NCBI GenBank assembly: GCA_014607495.2
Contig: CP053175.1
Coordinates: 7,254,001-7,318,000 of the forward strand
Direction: 5' to 3'
DNA from: Carposina sasakii
Taxonomy: Eukaryota > Arthropoda > Insecta > Lepidoptera > Carposinidae
DNA: 64,000 nt
The position numbers were made by a program, and so were the translations under genes. Shown here piece by piece: positions 23,094 to 34,660 of the stretch. The notes beneath the pieces were generated by a model. That model was not told the origin of the DNA, did not search any database, and worked only from the letters and a program-made list of their open reading frames with translations. How positions within the stretch are numbered: the first letter of the stretch is position 1; each line of letters starts with the position of its first letter.

Positions 23094-23467
23094 TTTTTTG
23101 TGGCCACCTTTAACGAAGGGTACGTATTCTATACATGAAATAAAGTAAGTTTATGCCAAAAAAATGCTGGGAATTTTTTTAAATTTTTTTTTTAAATTTT
23201 TAATTCTTTGATCGTGCGAAATTTATAGTGTCTAGTGTTTATGTTAGTTTTTTTATAGACAGATATTAATTATTTTTCGTGAAAAAATCCTGCTACGCGC
23301 GTCTATGAGCATTTATGCAGAAAAACGCAGTCTATTTACTCAACTTTGGACCCTAATATTTTGGAAACCAGACACTTCCCAGGTATGCTTCCATGGAGAA
23401 AAATGATCGTGATGATGAGGAGATTCCGTAGTTTTCGGGAACGTTGACGACCAAAAATCATCCTGTA
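23094..23467 (-). repeat. MITE-like element M7, complete, reverse
   Basis: Ends 'tacagggtgtttttttgtgg' on the left and 'aaaatcatcctgta' on the right, a short inverted repeat at the tips. It matches 39587-39989 throughout. It faces a second copy at 23659. Confidence 0.85.
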
Positions 23468-23511
23468 TACATTATGTTGAACAGAATGGTGTCCTTTCCA
23501 AAATTCTGTGC

Positions 23512-23645
23512 TGATGCGAGGCTTCACTCATCTCATCAGCTTGTCACTGATCGTCAACACCAGCTCCTGCTATTCTAAACGTAGCTGTAGGTCTTCCATC
23601 GCCTGCAGTTCTGGCTACCCCGTTTTCGGGAATACATGTTTACAT
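23512..23645 (-). repeat. Family B repeat, reverse, internal deletion
   Basis: 'tgatgcgaggcttcactc' joins directly to 'tcagcttgtcactgatcgtc', so about 60 bp of the core are gone. It lies between the two M7 copies. Confidence 0.7.
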
Positions 23646-23658
23646 AGGTCCATACATA

Positions 23659-24042
23659 TACAGGATGATTTTTGGTTGTCAACGTTCCCGAAAATTATGG
23701 AATCTCCTCGTCGTCACGATCATTTCTCCATGGAAGCATACCTGGGAAGTGTCTGGTTCCCAAGATATTAGGGTCCAAAGTTGAGTAAATAGACTGCGTT
23801 TTTCTGCATAAATGCACATAGTCGAGCATAGCAAGATGTTTTCACGAGAAATAATTAATGTCTGTTTATGAAAAAACTAGCATAAACACTGGACATTATA
23901 AATTTCGCCCGATCAAGTAGGTAGTAATTATTTTTTTTTTTTATTACATCTTTTCCCAGCATTTTTTTGGCATAAACTTACTTTATTTGATCTATAGACT
24001 ACGTACCTTTCGTTAAGGTTGCCAACGAAAAAACACCCTGTA
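23659..24042 (+). repeat. MITE-like element M7, complete, forward
   Basis: From 'tacaggatgatttttggttg' to 'aacaccctgta'. Together with the copy at 23094 it makes a large inverted repeat, about 375 bp per arm and a 190-bp spacer. Confidence 0.85.
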
Positions 24043-24193
24043 TGCACGCTCATTATCCCCTAAAGTGGATGGGCAGAAGTGTGCAAAATACACACCCACT
24101 TTTCACCAGTTAGCCTATTAAGTAAGGGGTGAGCCTACCTCTGCTTTTCGGGCATGTATGTAGAAACAAAATAACCCATAATTTTTCTTACAG

Positions 24194-24325
24194 GAGGCTG
24201 GATAACTACGTCTAACATCACAGTAACGGTGGAGCCAAATCGACGGTCCATAGTTGTGGTATGCCACGGCATCAATGCTCAGCTCACCGAAAATGTCGTC
24301 GCCACTCATACAATCAACGTGCTAT
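24194..24325 (+). CDS. sns: Nephrin-like exon: Ig domain, second half
   Basis: After 'ttttcttacag', before 'gtgagt'; phases 1 and 1. Reads GWITTSNITVTVEPNRRS, then IVVVCHGINAQLTENVVATH, ending INVL. The F-strand cysteine is in VVCHG, with V in place of the usual Y two residues earlier. SNIT is a possible glycosylation site. It completes the domain begun at 22665. Confidence 0.9.
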
Positions 24326-25093
24326 GTGAGTAACTTTATATTTAAGTATGTTTTTTCTTCTTCTTCAAAACATGGATATAACAATGTTCGTATTAAGTAC
24401 ATCTTATTTTGGTAATAGATCTATTTTACTTACATTTTATACTCGTATTATGTGTAATAAAGTACTCAATATGACATATTTTTGTATTGAGCATTTTTAA
24501 TGTAAAATAGCGACATATACATACTTTTGTAGTTTATTAAAGTTTCCGCAATATTCTTTAAAACTAATTAATACTACCTGCCTACGTACTAAAATTATTT
24601 GCAATAAAATCTATACCTTTTGTAGTAAAGTTCTGAATTTAATGAAGTATTTACTGTTCAGGCCTAGTGAGTAGGTATCTAGATTTGTTAGTGCCACTTT
24701 ACATTTTGGCAAAGTTTAAATATGCAATATTCATGAACGTATAAAGAATAACGGACATAGTAAGCTCGGTAACGATTTTCTATGGAGTAGGGATGTGTAA
24801 TGACGCGTTATCTACCCACACATAAAAACCATAGTAAGCTCGGCGCCTACTAGAAAATACGCACACATGCGCAACAGGCCCCCATTTCGGTGCTTCAATC
24901 TGTGTATTGACAGCATTACGTTCGTTGTTCTTTATAGGACAAACTAGGTTCTCGACACTAATGCAGTTAATACACAACATTTCAGTTTATTTTTCTGACT
25001 TACGATGTAACGAATAGGTACTTAATAGGTAGTAAAACTATAGTATGGTATTCACAAATTTACAACTTAGGTAAATAACGGAGAGTTTATAAT

Positions 25094-25240
25094 ATGGTCG
25101 ATTCTGACCGTCACACTAAAACCTAAACGTAAATTTAGTCCTACCTGTCCCATTCTCACAGCCATTTATGTTGAGAACGGAGAGAGATAGACCTGACTAA
25201 GATTAAGTTTACGTTTAAATATGACGGCCAGAATCAACCT
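25094..25240. repeat. MITE family M2 (copy 2)
   Basis: 'ggtcgattctgaccgtcaca' on the left and 'gacggccagaatcaacc' on the right. The core 'catttatgttgagaacgg' is inverted relative to copy 1. Confidence 0.85.
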
Positions 25241-26157
25241 TAATATCATATTAACAGCTATCTAACATGTAAACAAAATAGAATTGCATTATAATTACCT
25301 TTATACACACTAATAATCGTATAACAGCATCCGCGAAGCACCCTTACGCAGCCGTTAACTCTCTAAACGTTTCTCCATCAAAACTTTCCCGCCGAATTTG
25401 CGTAACTTCATCAAAAGAGCGCCACAGGCATTACGCACTACGTGTGCGGAAAATGTAGTACCTTTAAGCGCTGTAAGAGTCATAATACGGTGCTGTAGAT
25501 ATAGTTGTAGCTTTTATACAGCTGTATTTTGTTATGCAGTGTTATGAGTAGGTTTTCGTTTTTAACTGAGACATTGATGAGTGGAGACACAAAGGAAAAT
25601 CAATTAAGGAAAACTATTTACTACATTGGAGAAAAGATATAACCATTTACCATAACCAATTTTTGCTTGTAATTTTATTAGGGATCCGCCCTAAATAAAT
25701 TAGAGGAAAAACTGTAATGAAAAAAATGATGTTATGTTGAGTCAATCAATATTAACGCTTGTATTCTTACAAATGCTACGTTTTACCTTGAGGGCCCTCG
25801 GATGAGAGGTGGCAGTACTTTTGTTTACTTTAAAAGTTTTTTTCTAATGATTGTTGACAAACCGCGTACATAAGGACAGACAGACAGCGGCAAGCAACTT
25901 CGTTTTATACTATGTTATAATATCTAGTGATGAGTTCACAGCAAATACCTATATCTACAAAGCAACAAGCTACGTGTATTTACGTAGTTTATCTTTATCG
26001 GATTCCACAAACTGTGTGAATTAACGTAACGTAGATGGTTAGAGAATACGTGATAGGAAAATATTCTGGAAAATTCTATTGGAAAAGCTAGAACAGTTTC
26101 TAGTTTGTTTTTTTATGCGATAGCTCCTATTAACGAATGGTTTTAAACACCTGCACC

Positions 26158-26252
26158 TCTAGCATGACCATGCATCGTGGATATCATATCGTACGATATC
26201 GTATCGTCTCTCTATACAAAATTCAACATTTATCGTATTTTGACAGCTGGTG
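26158..26252 (+). repeat. Interspersed repeat fragment (copy 2 of that at 1-135)
   Basis: Shares 'ctagcatgacca', 'gcatcgtggatat', 'ctctatacaaaattcaac' and 'atcgtattttgacag' with the left edge of the window. Confidence 0.6.
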
Positions 26253-26499
26253 TTTTATTCTTATTCTTTATTGTACACAATAAGGTTTTCATAAATAAAG
26301 TATGTACAAAGGCGAGCTTATCTCTTAGAAAGATTTCTTCCAGGAAACCAGTCGTGAAAGAGAAATAAACATAAGAGGTACTCGCAGTTGTGTGTTTTCT
26401 TTGCTTGAGATTCACGCTCGTGTAGCTCCGTATCTGTATTCGTTGACACAAACTTTAAACAGTCTCGACTATTCAAAATAACTCTTATGTCATCCTACT

Positions 26500-26720
26500 A
26501 ATATTATAAACTCGAAAGTTTGTAAGTATGGATGGATGGATGGATGGATTGATATTTGTTACTCTTTCACGTAAAAACGGCTGAAGCGATTTTAATAAAA
26601 TTTGGTATGGAGCTAGCTGACACCCTGTATTAACATATAGACTACTTTACTACGGATAATTTCGACATTATGTTTTTTCTGCAGTCCACGCGGACGAAGT
26701 CGCGGGCGTCCGCAGTCTTA
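26500..26720 (-). repeat. RTE-like LINE tail, reverse, with GGAT run
   Basis: Ends 'cgcggacgaagtcgcgggcg'. The far end has a 'ggatggatggatggatgga' microsatellite, which probably represents the LINE's simple-repeat terminus. Confidence 0.75.
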
Positions 26721-26897
26721 AAACATATTATACTAGTGGCCGTCCACGAACACACTCAATCTATTAAAAAACCCGCATAAAATCCGATTTGTAGATTTAA
26801 AGATCTAAGTATACATATATAGGGACAGACAGACAGACACCGGGAAACAACTTTGTTTTCTAATACTCGTATGTATTGATTAAAAGCGGTGATAAAA

Positions 26898-27232
26898 TTA
26901 AAAGTGGTTAAGACGTGCACCTTCCAAGCGGGAGGCGTAAGTTCGATCCCAGTCACGAGCCTGTATCAATGAATTTATTTCATGTACAGATGTTGTAAAA
27001 TTGTCACTTAGCTCGTGCCTCGGAAGGCACGTAAAACCGTTGGTCCTGCGCCTGATCTACTCCAGTCGTGTCGGCTTTCCGTCCCATCGGAGTATGAGAG
27101 TAACGGAATAGAGAGTGCATCTGTGTTTGCGCACACACTTGTGCACTATAATATCTCCTACGTACCTGGCCAATCTCCGTAGAGATTGGTCGCCTTGGCC
27201 GAAATACGGTAGGAGATCATCATGTATTGATT
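26898..27232 (+). repeat. tRNA-derived SINE, family R2, near full length
   Basis: Head 'gtggttaagacgtgcacctt' with 'gtaagttcgatcccagtc', body 'aatgaatttatttcatgtac', and a 3' region 'ctcgtgcctcggaaggcac' to 'ccgaaatacggtaggagatc'. The 3' region returns in reverse at 39181-39400 and in part at 41305-41425. This copy shows the full structure. Confidence 0.85.
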
Positions 27233-28019
27233 AAATTCTACATAATCGTTCTACGTATAAGTAGCCTAAAGTAGGCATCTAAATCTACTTTCAATTTTAA
27301 ACAAAAATGTTTAATTTCTTTCGCGAAGATTAAACATTTTAAACCGCATTAACAGCTCGCTCTGAAATTATCGTGTCTGCAGAGCGGAACCCAAGTGGGC
27401 TCTGTTTGCGTTCCGTAGGCTCATAAATTATCATAATGTGGAATTATAATGGATGGTAACTATCAATTTCTTTGTAAACCAATCCAGGGGCTTTAGAGAA
27501 AGTTACATTATCTAAGGGATATGGGATTTTTATCGTAACATTTCCTCCAAATATGTACAGTTATAATTAATTTTATTTTAATGTCATTAATTTTTTTATG
27601 TTCTTATTTACTAACACAATATGAATCGGCCTGAAATAAGTGATTTTTATTTTATTTATCGTTATAAACGTTACAAAATGTTAATTTTAGGAGTCAAAAT
27701 CGACCATAATGAGTTAGTACCATTTCACAAAGCATAAACATTAATATTTTAACATAATTTTCGGCTAAACCTATTAAATTTAATATTATACGGAACTCAA
27801 ACACAAAATCGTCGTGCTAAGCCTCCTTGTATCTACCATCTCGCTCGCACTTACACGTTTATCGTATGCCTATCCCGCTCATGTCACGAACTTTCAAGTG
27901 TTGATTATCGTGCCCTGTAAACGAGAGCTTCATTTTTGCCTGAAAATGAGAATAATTTTTTAGTAAAATGTTTGGTATGGAAAAACCAAACATTTTGTTC
28001 ACATATTTTGTGGAACGGA

Positions 28020-28310
28020 TGGAAAAGCTGCTTGGTTGTGGGTTCGATGCCTGGTCAGGACAAATGTTTGGACATATTTATGTTATTACTAGCTCTTTGC
28101 CCGTGACTTCGTCCGCGTGGATTACATAATGCTATATCCTTCTCCGTAATCCTTACTTTTTTTTTTTAGTTTATCCCGAAGGAAATGCAAGGGGAACTAA
28201 GCCCATACAGCCTAATCATTGTTTAGTAAAATGTATTCTGAATTTATGATGGATGATATTGATGATGATAAATGGAAACGTCGGGAAATGAGTAAAAATC
28301 AAAAATAATT
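28020..28310 (+). repeat. SINE-like head remnant followed by RTE-like tail
   Basis: 'ttgtgggttcgatgcctgg' resembles a B box. 'cccgtgacttcgtccgcgtg' at about 28100 is the LINE tail. The following 'atttatgatggatgat' and 'ggaaacgtcgggaaatgag' return at 28630-28700 and 40790-40850. Confidence 0.55.
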
Positions 28311-29257
28311 GCAGAAAGAACTTACATGAGCCCATGAAGAGATGGTATTCCGACTAAAGTTTTACTTAGCTTACCTGTATATAAAACCATGCACACGCAC
28401 TAGATTCACACCACAAGTAATCAAAATATAACTTATCTACCAGAAAACATCACTTTACGGACACATGCAAGCCATTTACAAATATTTTGATTTTCACAAG
28501 AAAATTACACCTGCACCCTTCCAGCTTTTCCCGCCTATTCTATGTAATATTTATGCAAAAATTAAGTTTTTTTTTGTTTACTTCATCCCAAAATAAAGGC
28601 AACAGAAACTATGTGTATACAGCCATGTATGAATGATTTCTGAATTTATAATGGATGATAATGATAATAAATAGAAATGTCGGGTAAATCCCCAAAAAGC
28701 TGAAATAGCGTAACAAACGAAAATAGTAAACGGCAAAGGAATTCACCCACACACCGCCTGTCAAACTTAAAGATTGCGATGAGTCGGAACTCCTTTGAAC
28801 ATCGGCATATGCCTTAACCAGCATTTAGCCCTACAGAGGCAAGAGAAACTTATTATCTGGCGTACATTAATCATAGCCTGGAAGATACGGCCCAAGTTAT
28901 GAAAGATAACCTATGGGAAATAACCGCGAACGGGGAATCGCTTCGTTCTGTTGACGTATTTGGAGTTCGCGTCGAAAACTGTGAGTTATGGCTGTATGTT
29001 GCCGATTCTTTTGCCTGCTGAGTGGTTTAAAAGGTGGGGTTTTGTTTTTAAATTTTGTTTGAGATTGCTTTCCCTGGATTTGGCCAAACAATTGAATAAC
29101 TTCTTGATTGAAGGTCACTAACGGTAATATAAATGTGGTTGCCATAATCGCCTCTTACTCCCACGGGTAGACAAGGACTGCTAATTCTTCTCTACCGATA
29201 TCACACGGAACATATGAGCATATAAAGTAAAATATCTACAATATATAAATATACCTA

Positions 29258-29370
29258 CACACGTTTCACATCACACTAAGATCCTTAAGGTCTTGTGTTA
29301 TGGGTACCTACTAAAGCAACGGTACATAAATATAATTATAGTTATGTATAGAAACATCCATGACTCGTTT
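29258..29370 (-). repeat. R1 SINE tail, reverse
   Basis: 'cacactaagatccttaaggt' through 'agaaacatccatgactcg', without the tRNA-like head. Confidence 0.7.
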
Positions 29371-29735
29371 CATAAGAGCAGCAGTTTTGTATATTTCATC
29401 CAAATTTTCATCCTTTAAACCAACCCCTAGAGGGTTGTAGGTAGGTGACGTGGCGAAAAACCCCTATTCAAGATATGTTTGAATATGGTTAGGCCATGAA
29501 TATTATTAATAATATTTACATAGGCCACCTTACTATCTTAGGCAAAAACGGCTGCTACGTTCTTGTAGGAATACGTTTTAGGTCATTTATTATGGCTGCT
29601 ATCTTCTATGTAATTTTCAGCTGAAACTTGGCATGAGTTGCCAGTTTAGCTGTTATACGTGTGCTTCTATTTTTTACCTTATTTCACGAAGCATCGTAGC
29701 CTTTGTTTTAATCTGACCTATAAACTATACTCTCT

Positions 29736-29990
29736 CTTCAGCCTATTGTAGTCCACTGCTGGGCGTAGGACTCCCCCAGGGCACGCCACAAGGGTACCGC
29801 CACAGGGGAGTTTTGCCCATAGTCACCACTCTGGGTAGGCGGATTGGTGACCGCACTGAGATTTTCGGACTATGTTGTCAGTACGTGAGGCGCTGCTGCC
29901 CACCTCTCGGAAACCCTTAATCGCCTCGTACAATTCGCGGGCAGGGGTGGTACAAACTCTACTCTGCCGGTACCACGCGGCTAATAAACT
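29736..29990 (+). repeat. Interspersed repeat family L, long copy
   Basis: Contains 'tgtagtccactgctgggcgt', 'ccccagggcacgccacaag', 'tgggtaggcggattggtgac' and 'aactctactctgccggtac'. An equally long copy is at 49563-49817. Shorter pieces are at 40906 and 43283. GC-rich and probably the 3' end of a larger retroelement. No frame is open through it. Confidence 0.75.
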
Positions 29991-29997
29991 ACACTAG

Positions 29998-30250
29998 GGT
30001 ATAACAAAAGGTTATGTTAAGCGAAATGTATTAACATACCTCATCACAGAAATTGAAATCATTTATTCGACATGAAAGCATAAACAAACATATTTTTCGA
30101 TAACATTATCTATAAAGGACACTCGATATTATGTTTCTCATCGTCTAGGCGTCTAAGAGAATGCCCTTGAGTGACTCAGTCGACTCTTACGACATGCACG
30201 GAAGGAGATGCAGCTGATGTATTCTAGTGAAGCCCTGCATCATCACAGAC
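29998..30250 (+). repeat. M1 end fragment and family B copy
   Basis: 29998-30060 has an M1 end ('gggtataacaaaaggttatg'). 30148-30250 is family B from 'gagtgactcagtcgactctt' to 'gaagccctgcatcatcacag'. Confidence 0.65.
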
Positions 30251-30411
30251 ACGTAGCATAGCATTAGCAAGTGTCATTGTTCCTAAATATCAAATAGCCT
30301 ATTAAAAAAATAAACTAAAGCTAAACCAACCCCTTACTACCCCTAATGAAACTTGCGTCACTTGCATGTTATTAAAGGTCTCACTTCGGCTATGTAAATA
30401 TACCCTGCATG

Positions 30412-30670
30412 CAGGGGATGCTATTTTGTAGAATAATAGGCGCTATTTTACTCCCTTGATAAACGGTCGATTGGTGTAGTAGGTAATGACCCTGCATGCG
30501 ACGCTATAGGTCCTGGGTTCGAATCCCGGTAGGTGCAAACATTGATATGAAGAATGTTGGTGTTGGTTTCCGATTCATGGATGTTTCTATACTTATCTAG
30601 GTAATTTTAAGTTCTAGAATATTTAAATAATAATAAATTAATAAATAAATATACCGTTGCTTGGTAATAA
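30412..30670 (+). repeat. R1 SINE with extended 5' flank
   Basis: Head 'cggtcgattggtgtagtagg' and B box 'gggttcgaatcccggtaggt'. The preceding 55 bp ('gctattttgtagaataatag' onward) also match the reverse copy ending at about 40275, so the two copies share sequence beyond the usual SINE start. Confidence 0.8.
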
Positions 30671-30949
30671 TCTCTATGTATGAGTTATCAATAACCAAAT
30701 AATAATGTTATCATTTCCTAATACATACAGCCCTTGTATAATCATTATTCGAAATGATTGATTTCACGCTGAACTGATATTCATGAAATTCAGCGAGAGT
30801 GATAACAACATTAATTTGATTTGAACAAATAGACATTGACCTGCTAGATATTCATAGCTGCGGGTACCATAAATTAACTGGATTGTGGAAGTGAGATGGC
30901 GCTCTTCATTGCTTATTTCGTCTTCTCGCTTTTATATACATGCACATAC

Positions 30950-31095
30950 ACACGGCTTCGTTTCCAAGAATAGGGTAGCCAGGACTGCAGAATCGTGAAG
31001 GAGATCTCTCAGTCATAGCGTAGCGGGGTCAGATGCAAAATATCAGTGGCAAGTTACTAGCTTAGCGCCTGAGGGAACGATTCTGAGTTCTATGT
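30950..31095 (+). repeat. Family B repeat, 5' part
   Basis: 'acggcttcgtttccaagaat' to 'agtggcaagttactagctta', diverged. Confidence 0.6.
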
Positions 31096-32020
31096 CTCGA
31101 GAACTATACCAAAAGTGAGCCTAGGATCTTTTTTGTGACGTTGACTTGGGGAATACAGCCTTGTATATGTATATCACAAAAACGCGCAAGAGTTTCAGTC
31201 ATTTCAGACATTCTAATTTCAGCCAAATTGACAAATTTACGCGAATTTATGATAATTCAATGTTTTCAACAAGAGAAAGCGAAAATATATCGACGCGGAC
31301 GCATTCTGGACCTTATGGACCAGTGCTGGACGGAATAAATTCGTTTGTATCTACGGATATTTAAATACCTATACAGTTTTTGTTCAATTCCCTTTTACAT
31401 TTTCGATGTATGGCATTAACAAAGTATTGGATTGCGTTTATTTACGTAGGTAATTCCGAGAATTTTGGTTATTTCCACATATTATCTATAGATACATAGT
31501 AAATACATAGTTTAAGTAGAAAATTAAGTATTTAATGTATTTAATGAAGAATGTTTTATTACACAATTTCAAATCAAATTAATCTGGTGTATCTCCATCT
31601 GTGATGTGATAAAATTCGACCAAGCTACTTAGGGGCGTTCCTTCAAGCCTCCACGTGGCTGGAGAATCTCTTTCGTGATCTTGTAGTTATGGTTACCCTA
31701 TCTTAACACATAATTGCCAAAAAAATGCGATCCACCTACCTAAATTTTAGAGACAGTAAACTACCCCCGTACACTCTTGGACGTATTGAATAAACATGAG
31801 CCTCGTAATTTGTGCTTTGTATCAGGGTTTGGAGGGGGGGTCGCTAAACGGTAAGCCCCTGTCCACATAGGGGTAGAAAAGTTAAATGTAAAAAGGTAAA
31901 ACAAACAGGCTCCAATTTGAATTTTTAAATCAATTTGCCGGGTTTTTTTTTCGCTCGAAATTTCGGTTGTTGCTTTATTTTTGAGAATCTATTTTTGACT
32001 TTAACGAGATTACAAAATAA

Positions 32021-32168
32021 TAGGGCGATTCTGACTGTCACACTTAAACGTAAACCTAATCTTAAGTCTATCTCTCTCCGTTCTTAACATAAATGGCTGA
32101 GAGAGAAAAGGACAGGTAGGACTAATTTTACGTTTAGGTTTAAATGTGACGGTCAGAATCGACCATAA
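32021..32168. repeat. MITE family M2 (copy 3)
   Basis: 'gggcgattctgactgtcaca' on the left and 'gtgacggtcagaatcgacc' on the right. It is adjacent to the M1 element at 32179. Confidence 0.85.
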
Positions 32169-32178
32169 TACCTATATA

Positions 32179-32440
32179 TACAGGATCTAACAAAAATGGT
32201 ATGTAAGCGAAAAGCTATGTAGATAGCCCACTATACACAACCTGTTTCCAAAATTCGAGATTCCAAATCACATGTTTATTTCTCAAGACTAAACATTCCT
32301 GAGTTGTGTAGGAATTCTCCATACTATCTGGAAAAATAAACATGTGATTTTCAGTCTGAAATTTTGTCGGTAGGTTCCTTTTAGTTAGCTATTTACATAG
32401 CTTTTCGCTTAACATATCCCTTTCGTTACATCCTGTATAC
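32179..32440. repeat. Palindromic MITE, family M1
   Basis: 'tacaggatctaacaaaaatg' and 'tttcgttacatcctgtatac' are the ends. The inner arms 'aaaagctatgtagatagccc' and 'tagctatttacatagctttt' are complementary. Confidence 0.85.
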
Positions 32441-32491
32441 ATACGTTTAAATCTTACCTAGACCTACTAAACAAAGTAAATTTATATATAG

Positions 32492-33470
32492 ACACGGCTG
32501 TAGTCCCGAAATTGGATAGCGAGAACTGCAGTGTCACTAAGGAGATCACACAACCACGTTTACCATAGCGGGGACAGATGTAATTGATCAGTGACAAGTT
32601 GCTAGCTCATCGCCTGAGAGAATGCCCGAGTCGACTCTTACGACATACACTAAAAGTGATGCACCTGTGAACTTCACAGTGTGAAGCCCTATAAAAAAGA
32701 AATCAATTTATTACTTTTATAAATTACATTAAAATGCCCGAACATTCTTTTGCATATGAATTTTCCGATAAATCGATAATACGCCCTTACAAAATAGGGT
32801 AGCACGTTCGAGACATTAATATAATGAGGGTACACTAATTGGTCTGTCCAGTTTTATCCCGGGACAATATGGGAAATATTAATGATACCGTTATGCCTGT
32901 ACTGATGCGGGGCTTCACTAGAATCATGGAGAAGGTATATAAAAGAGGAGGTGGGACTATGAACTGAGTCGTGTGGCAATCGTGAGGCCATGACGTCATG
33001 ATAGGGGCGGAGCTTCAGGGCAAGTGTGTGTAACGCAGTAGCTGTAACCACACGCTTATGCATGTAGTTTGGCTAGTCACTACAAGGTGGTTTCTATTTA
33101 AATGGGCAGGGCTACAGTGTTAGGATGCTCCCCTCGTCCTATACTTCATCCCCGCTCCGCGGCACACTATTTTTGTATGAAAATATACTACTACGCTACT
33201 CCTCTTTTATTTCTTCTCCATGACTAGAAAACATCAGCTGCATCTCCTTCCGTGCATGTCGTAAGAGTCGACTAAAGAACTCAGGCAATCTCTCAGGCGA
33301 CCCATTCCAACCCAAACCAGAACTGCATGATTATAAAGGAAATCCCACACGCCACGTTTCTCATATCGGGGATATATGCTGGAATACCTTAGTCGACTCT
33401 TACGACATCCACGGAAGGAGATGCAGCTGATGTGTTCTAGTAAAGCTCGCATCAGCACAGGTTGTCATTA
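32492..33470. repeat. Cluster of family B copies in both orientations
   Basis: 32492-32690 is forward ('acggctgtagtcccgaaatt' onward). 32894-32930 is a short reverse piece ('ctgatgcggggcttcacta'), and 33225-33330 continues in reverse from 'ctagaaaacatcagctgcat'. The two are separated by about 295 bp of non-family sequence (32931-33224), consistent with an insertion into one copy. 33385-33462 is forward again. The inserted segment has CG-richer sequence and 'agaaggtatataaaagagga', a TATA-like run. Confidence 0.6.
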
Positions 33471-33517
33471 CTAAGAAGATTCTATAGTCTTAGTAAATAC
33501 CGCTAAGTGTTACATTA

Positions 33518-33772
33518 CATATAATCACGCCTTTATCCCTTACGGGGTAGGCAGAGCACCAAGGGCCGATAGAACCACATGGTGCCACTTCTAACCAATT
33601 TTGAGGCGTATAGTTGAGATGTACAAGTTAGGTTAGTAGTGACAGGCGGTCAGCCCATCGCCTACAAAACACCAAAACCCTCTTGTCCCTCTACTGACTT
33701 GTACAGTATGCCCGGGAAAAGAAGCAGCTGTAGTATTATACGTTTTTTTTTCACTCCCAGAGCAGCATAGAT
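33518..33772 (-). repeat. Family A repeat, reverse
   Basis: Complete reverse copy with 'ttacggggtaggcagagcac' at the left and 'cactcccagagcagcatag' at the right. Confidence 0.85.
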
Positions 33773-33915
33773 AGAATAGATATTGGAAAATCGTGCGTGC
33801 GACAAATACCCATGTCAAGTGGATCGAAGACACTAACGGTACCTATAACGGACGGATACCGGTGTATAGGTATATGTGTGTCATTAGATAAAAACTACCA
33901 TCTGATGTTAACTAT

Positions 33916-34660
33916 ATACAGGTTGTAATAGTATGGGTATGGTAAGCAAAATGCTATCAATATAGCCCACTATAAATAGCCTATAAATAAAATTTGAGAC
34001 TCGAAATCATTATGTTTATTTTTCAAATTATGGAGAATTCTTCAAGTCGAGAGTGAACCGGTTTCTTTTAGGCAAGCGCGCTCCATCTTAGACTGCAACG
34101 GTGCTTAACATCAGGCGCGTTGTGGGCAAGTGTAAACCTATTTAATATTTTTAAAAAAAATCCTAAATAACACAAGTTTATACAATCTTTAAAAATATAC
34201 ATGTAGCGAGTGGGGGCTCTCATAGACTCCCTCTGCGTGGCAACCGGGGTAAACTGCCTGCGCGTTATCTAATAGTTTATATTCAGAAGTCTTCACTGCG
34301 TCTATTTTGTTTATAGTTACTGAACGAATGACAGGAAAGGATCGGCTCATTCACATTCAGTATAAGTTCTTTCGCTCTCTCTCTCTTATTCGTTGGCGGC
34401 CGACGCGTACGCATCGTTTTCTTTCCCGTCGTACGGCCCAGCTCAGTTTTATTGCTTAAAACATTACATTACTTCGTATTGTTTGGTTTTATGTGTAAAA
34501 TATATTAAGTACACTAACCTATGAACATGTGTTTTCCTTGTCGCCGGACTACTGACAGACTATTTTACAAGGACGCACCCCTATATACATGTAATTTCGA
34601 ATGTTCTTTATTGCTGGACTCTAGTTTCATAGCTTTTCGCTTAGCATAGGCACCCCTTTT
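33916..34660. repeat. M1 MITE interrupted by two insertions
   Basis: Left end 'tacaggttgtaatag' at 33916, right end 'catagcttttcgcttagcat' at about 34630-34650. About 100 bp near 34040-34140 and about 390 bp at 34204-34580 have no counterpart in other M1 copies. Confidence 0.75.
34204..34591 (+). mobile_element. Possible solo LTR or other insertion inside the M1 copy
   Basis: Begins near 'tagcgagtgggggctctcat' and ends near 'aaggacgcacccctat'. The flanks share 'atatacatgta', which would be a target-site duplication. Inside are 'cattcagtataagttctttc' (TATA-like), a CT run, and a late 'ctattttaca'. The layout resembles a solo LTR, but the exact ends and duplication length are ambiguous and no TG...CA pair fits perfectly. 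Confidence 0.45.
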
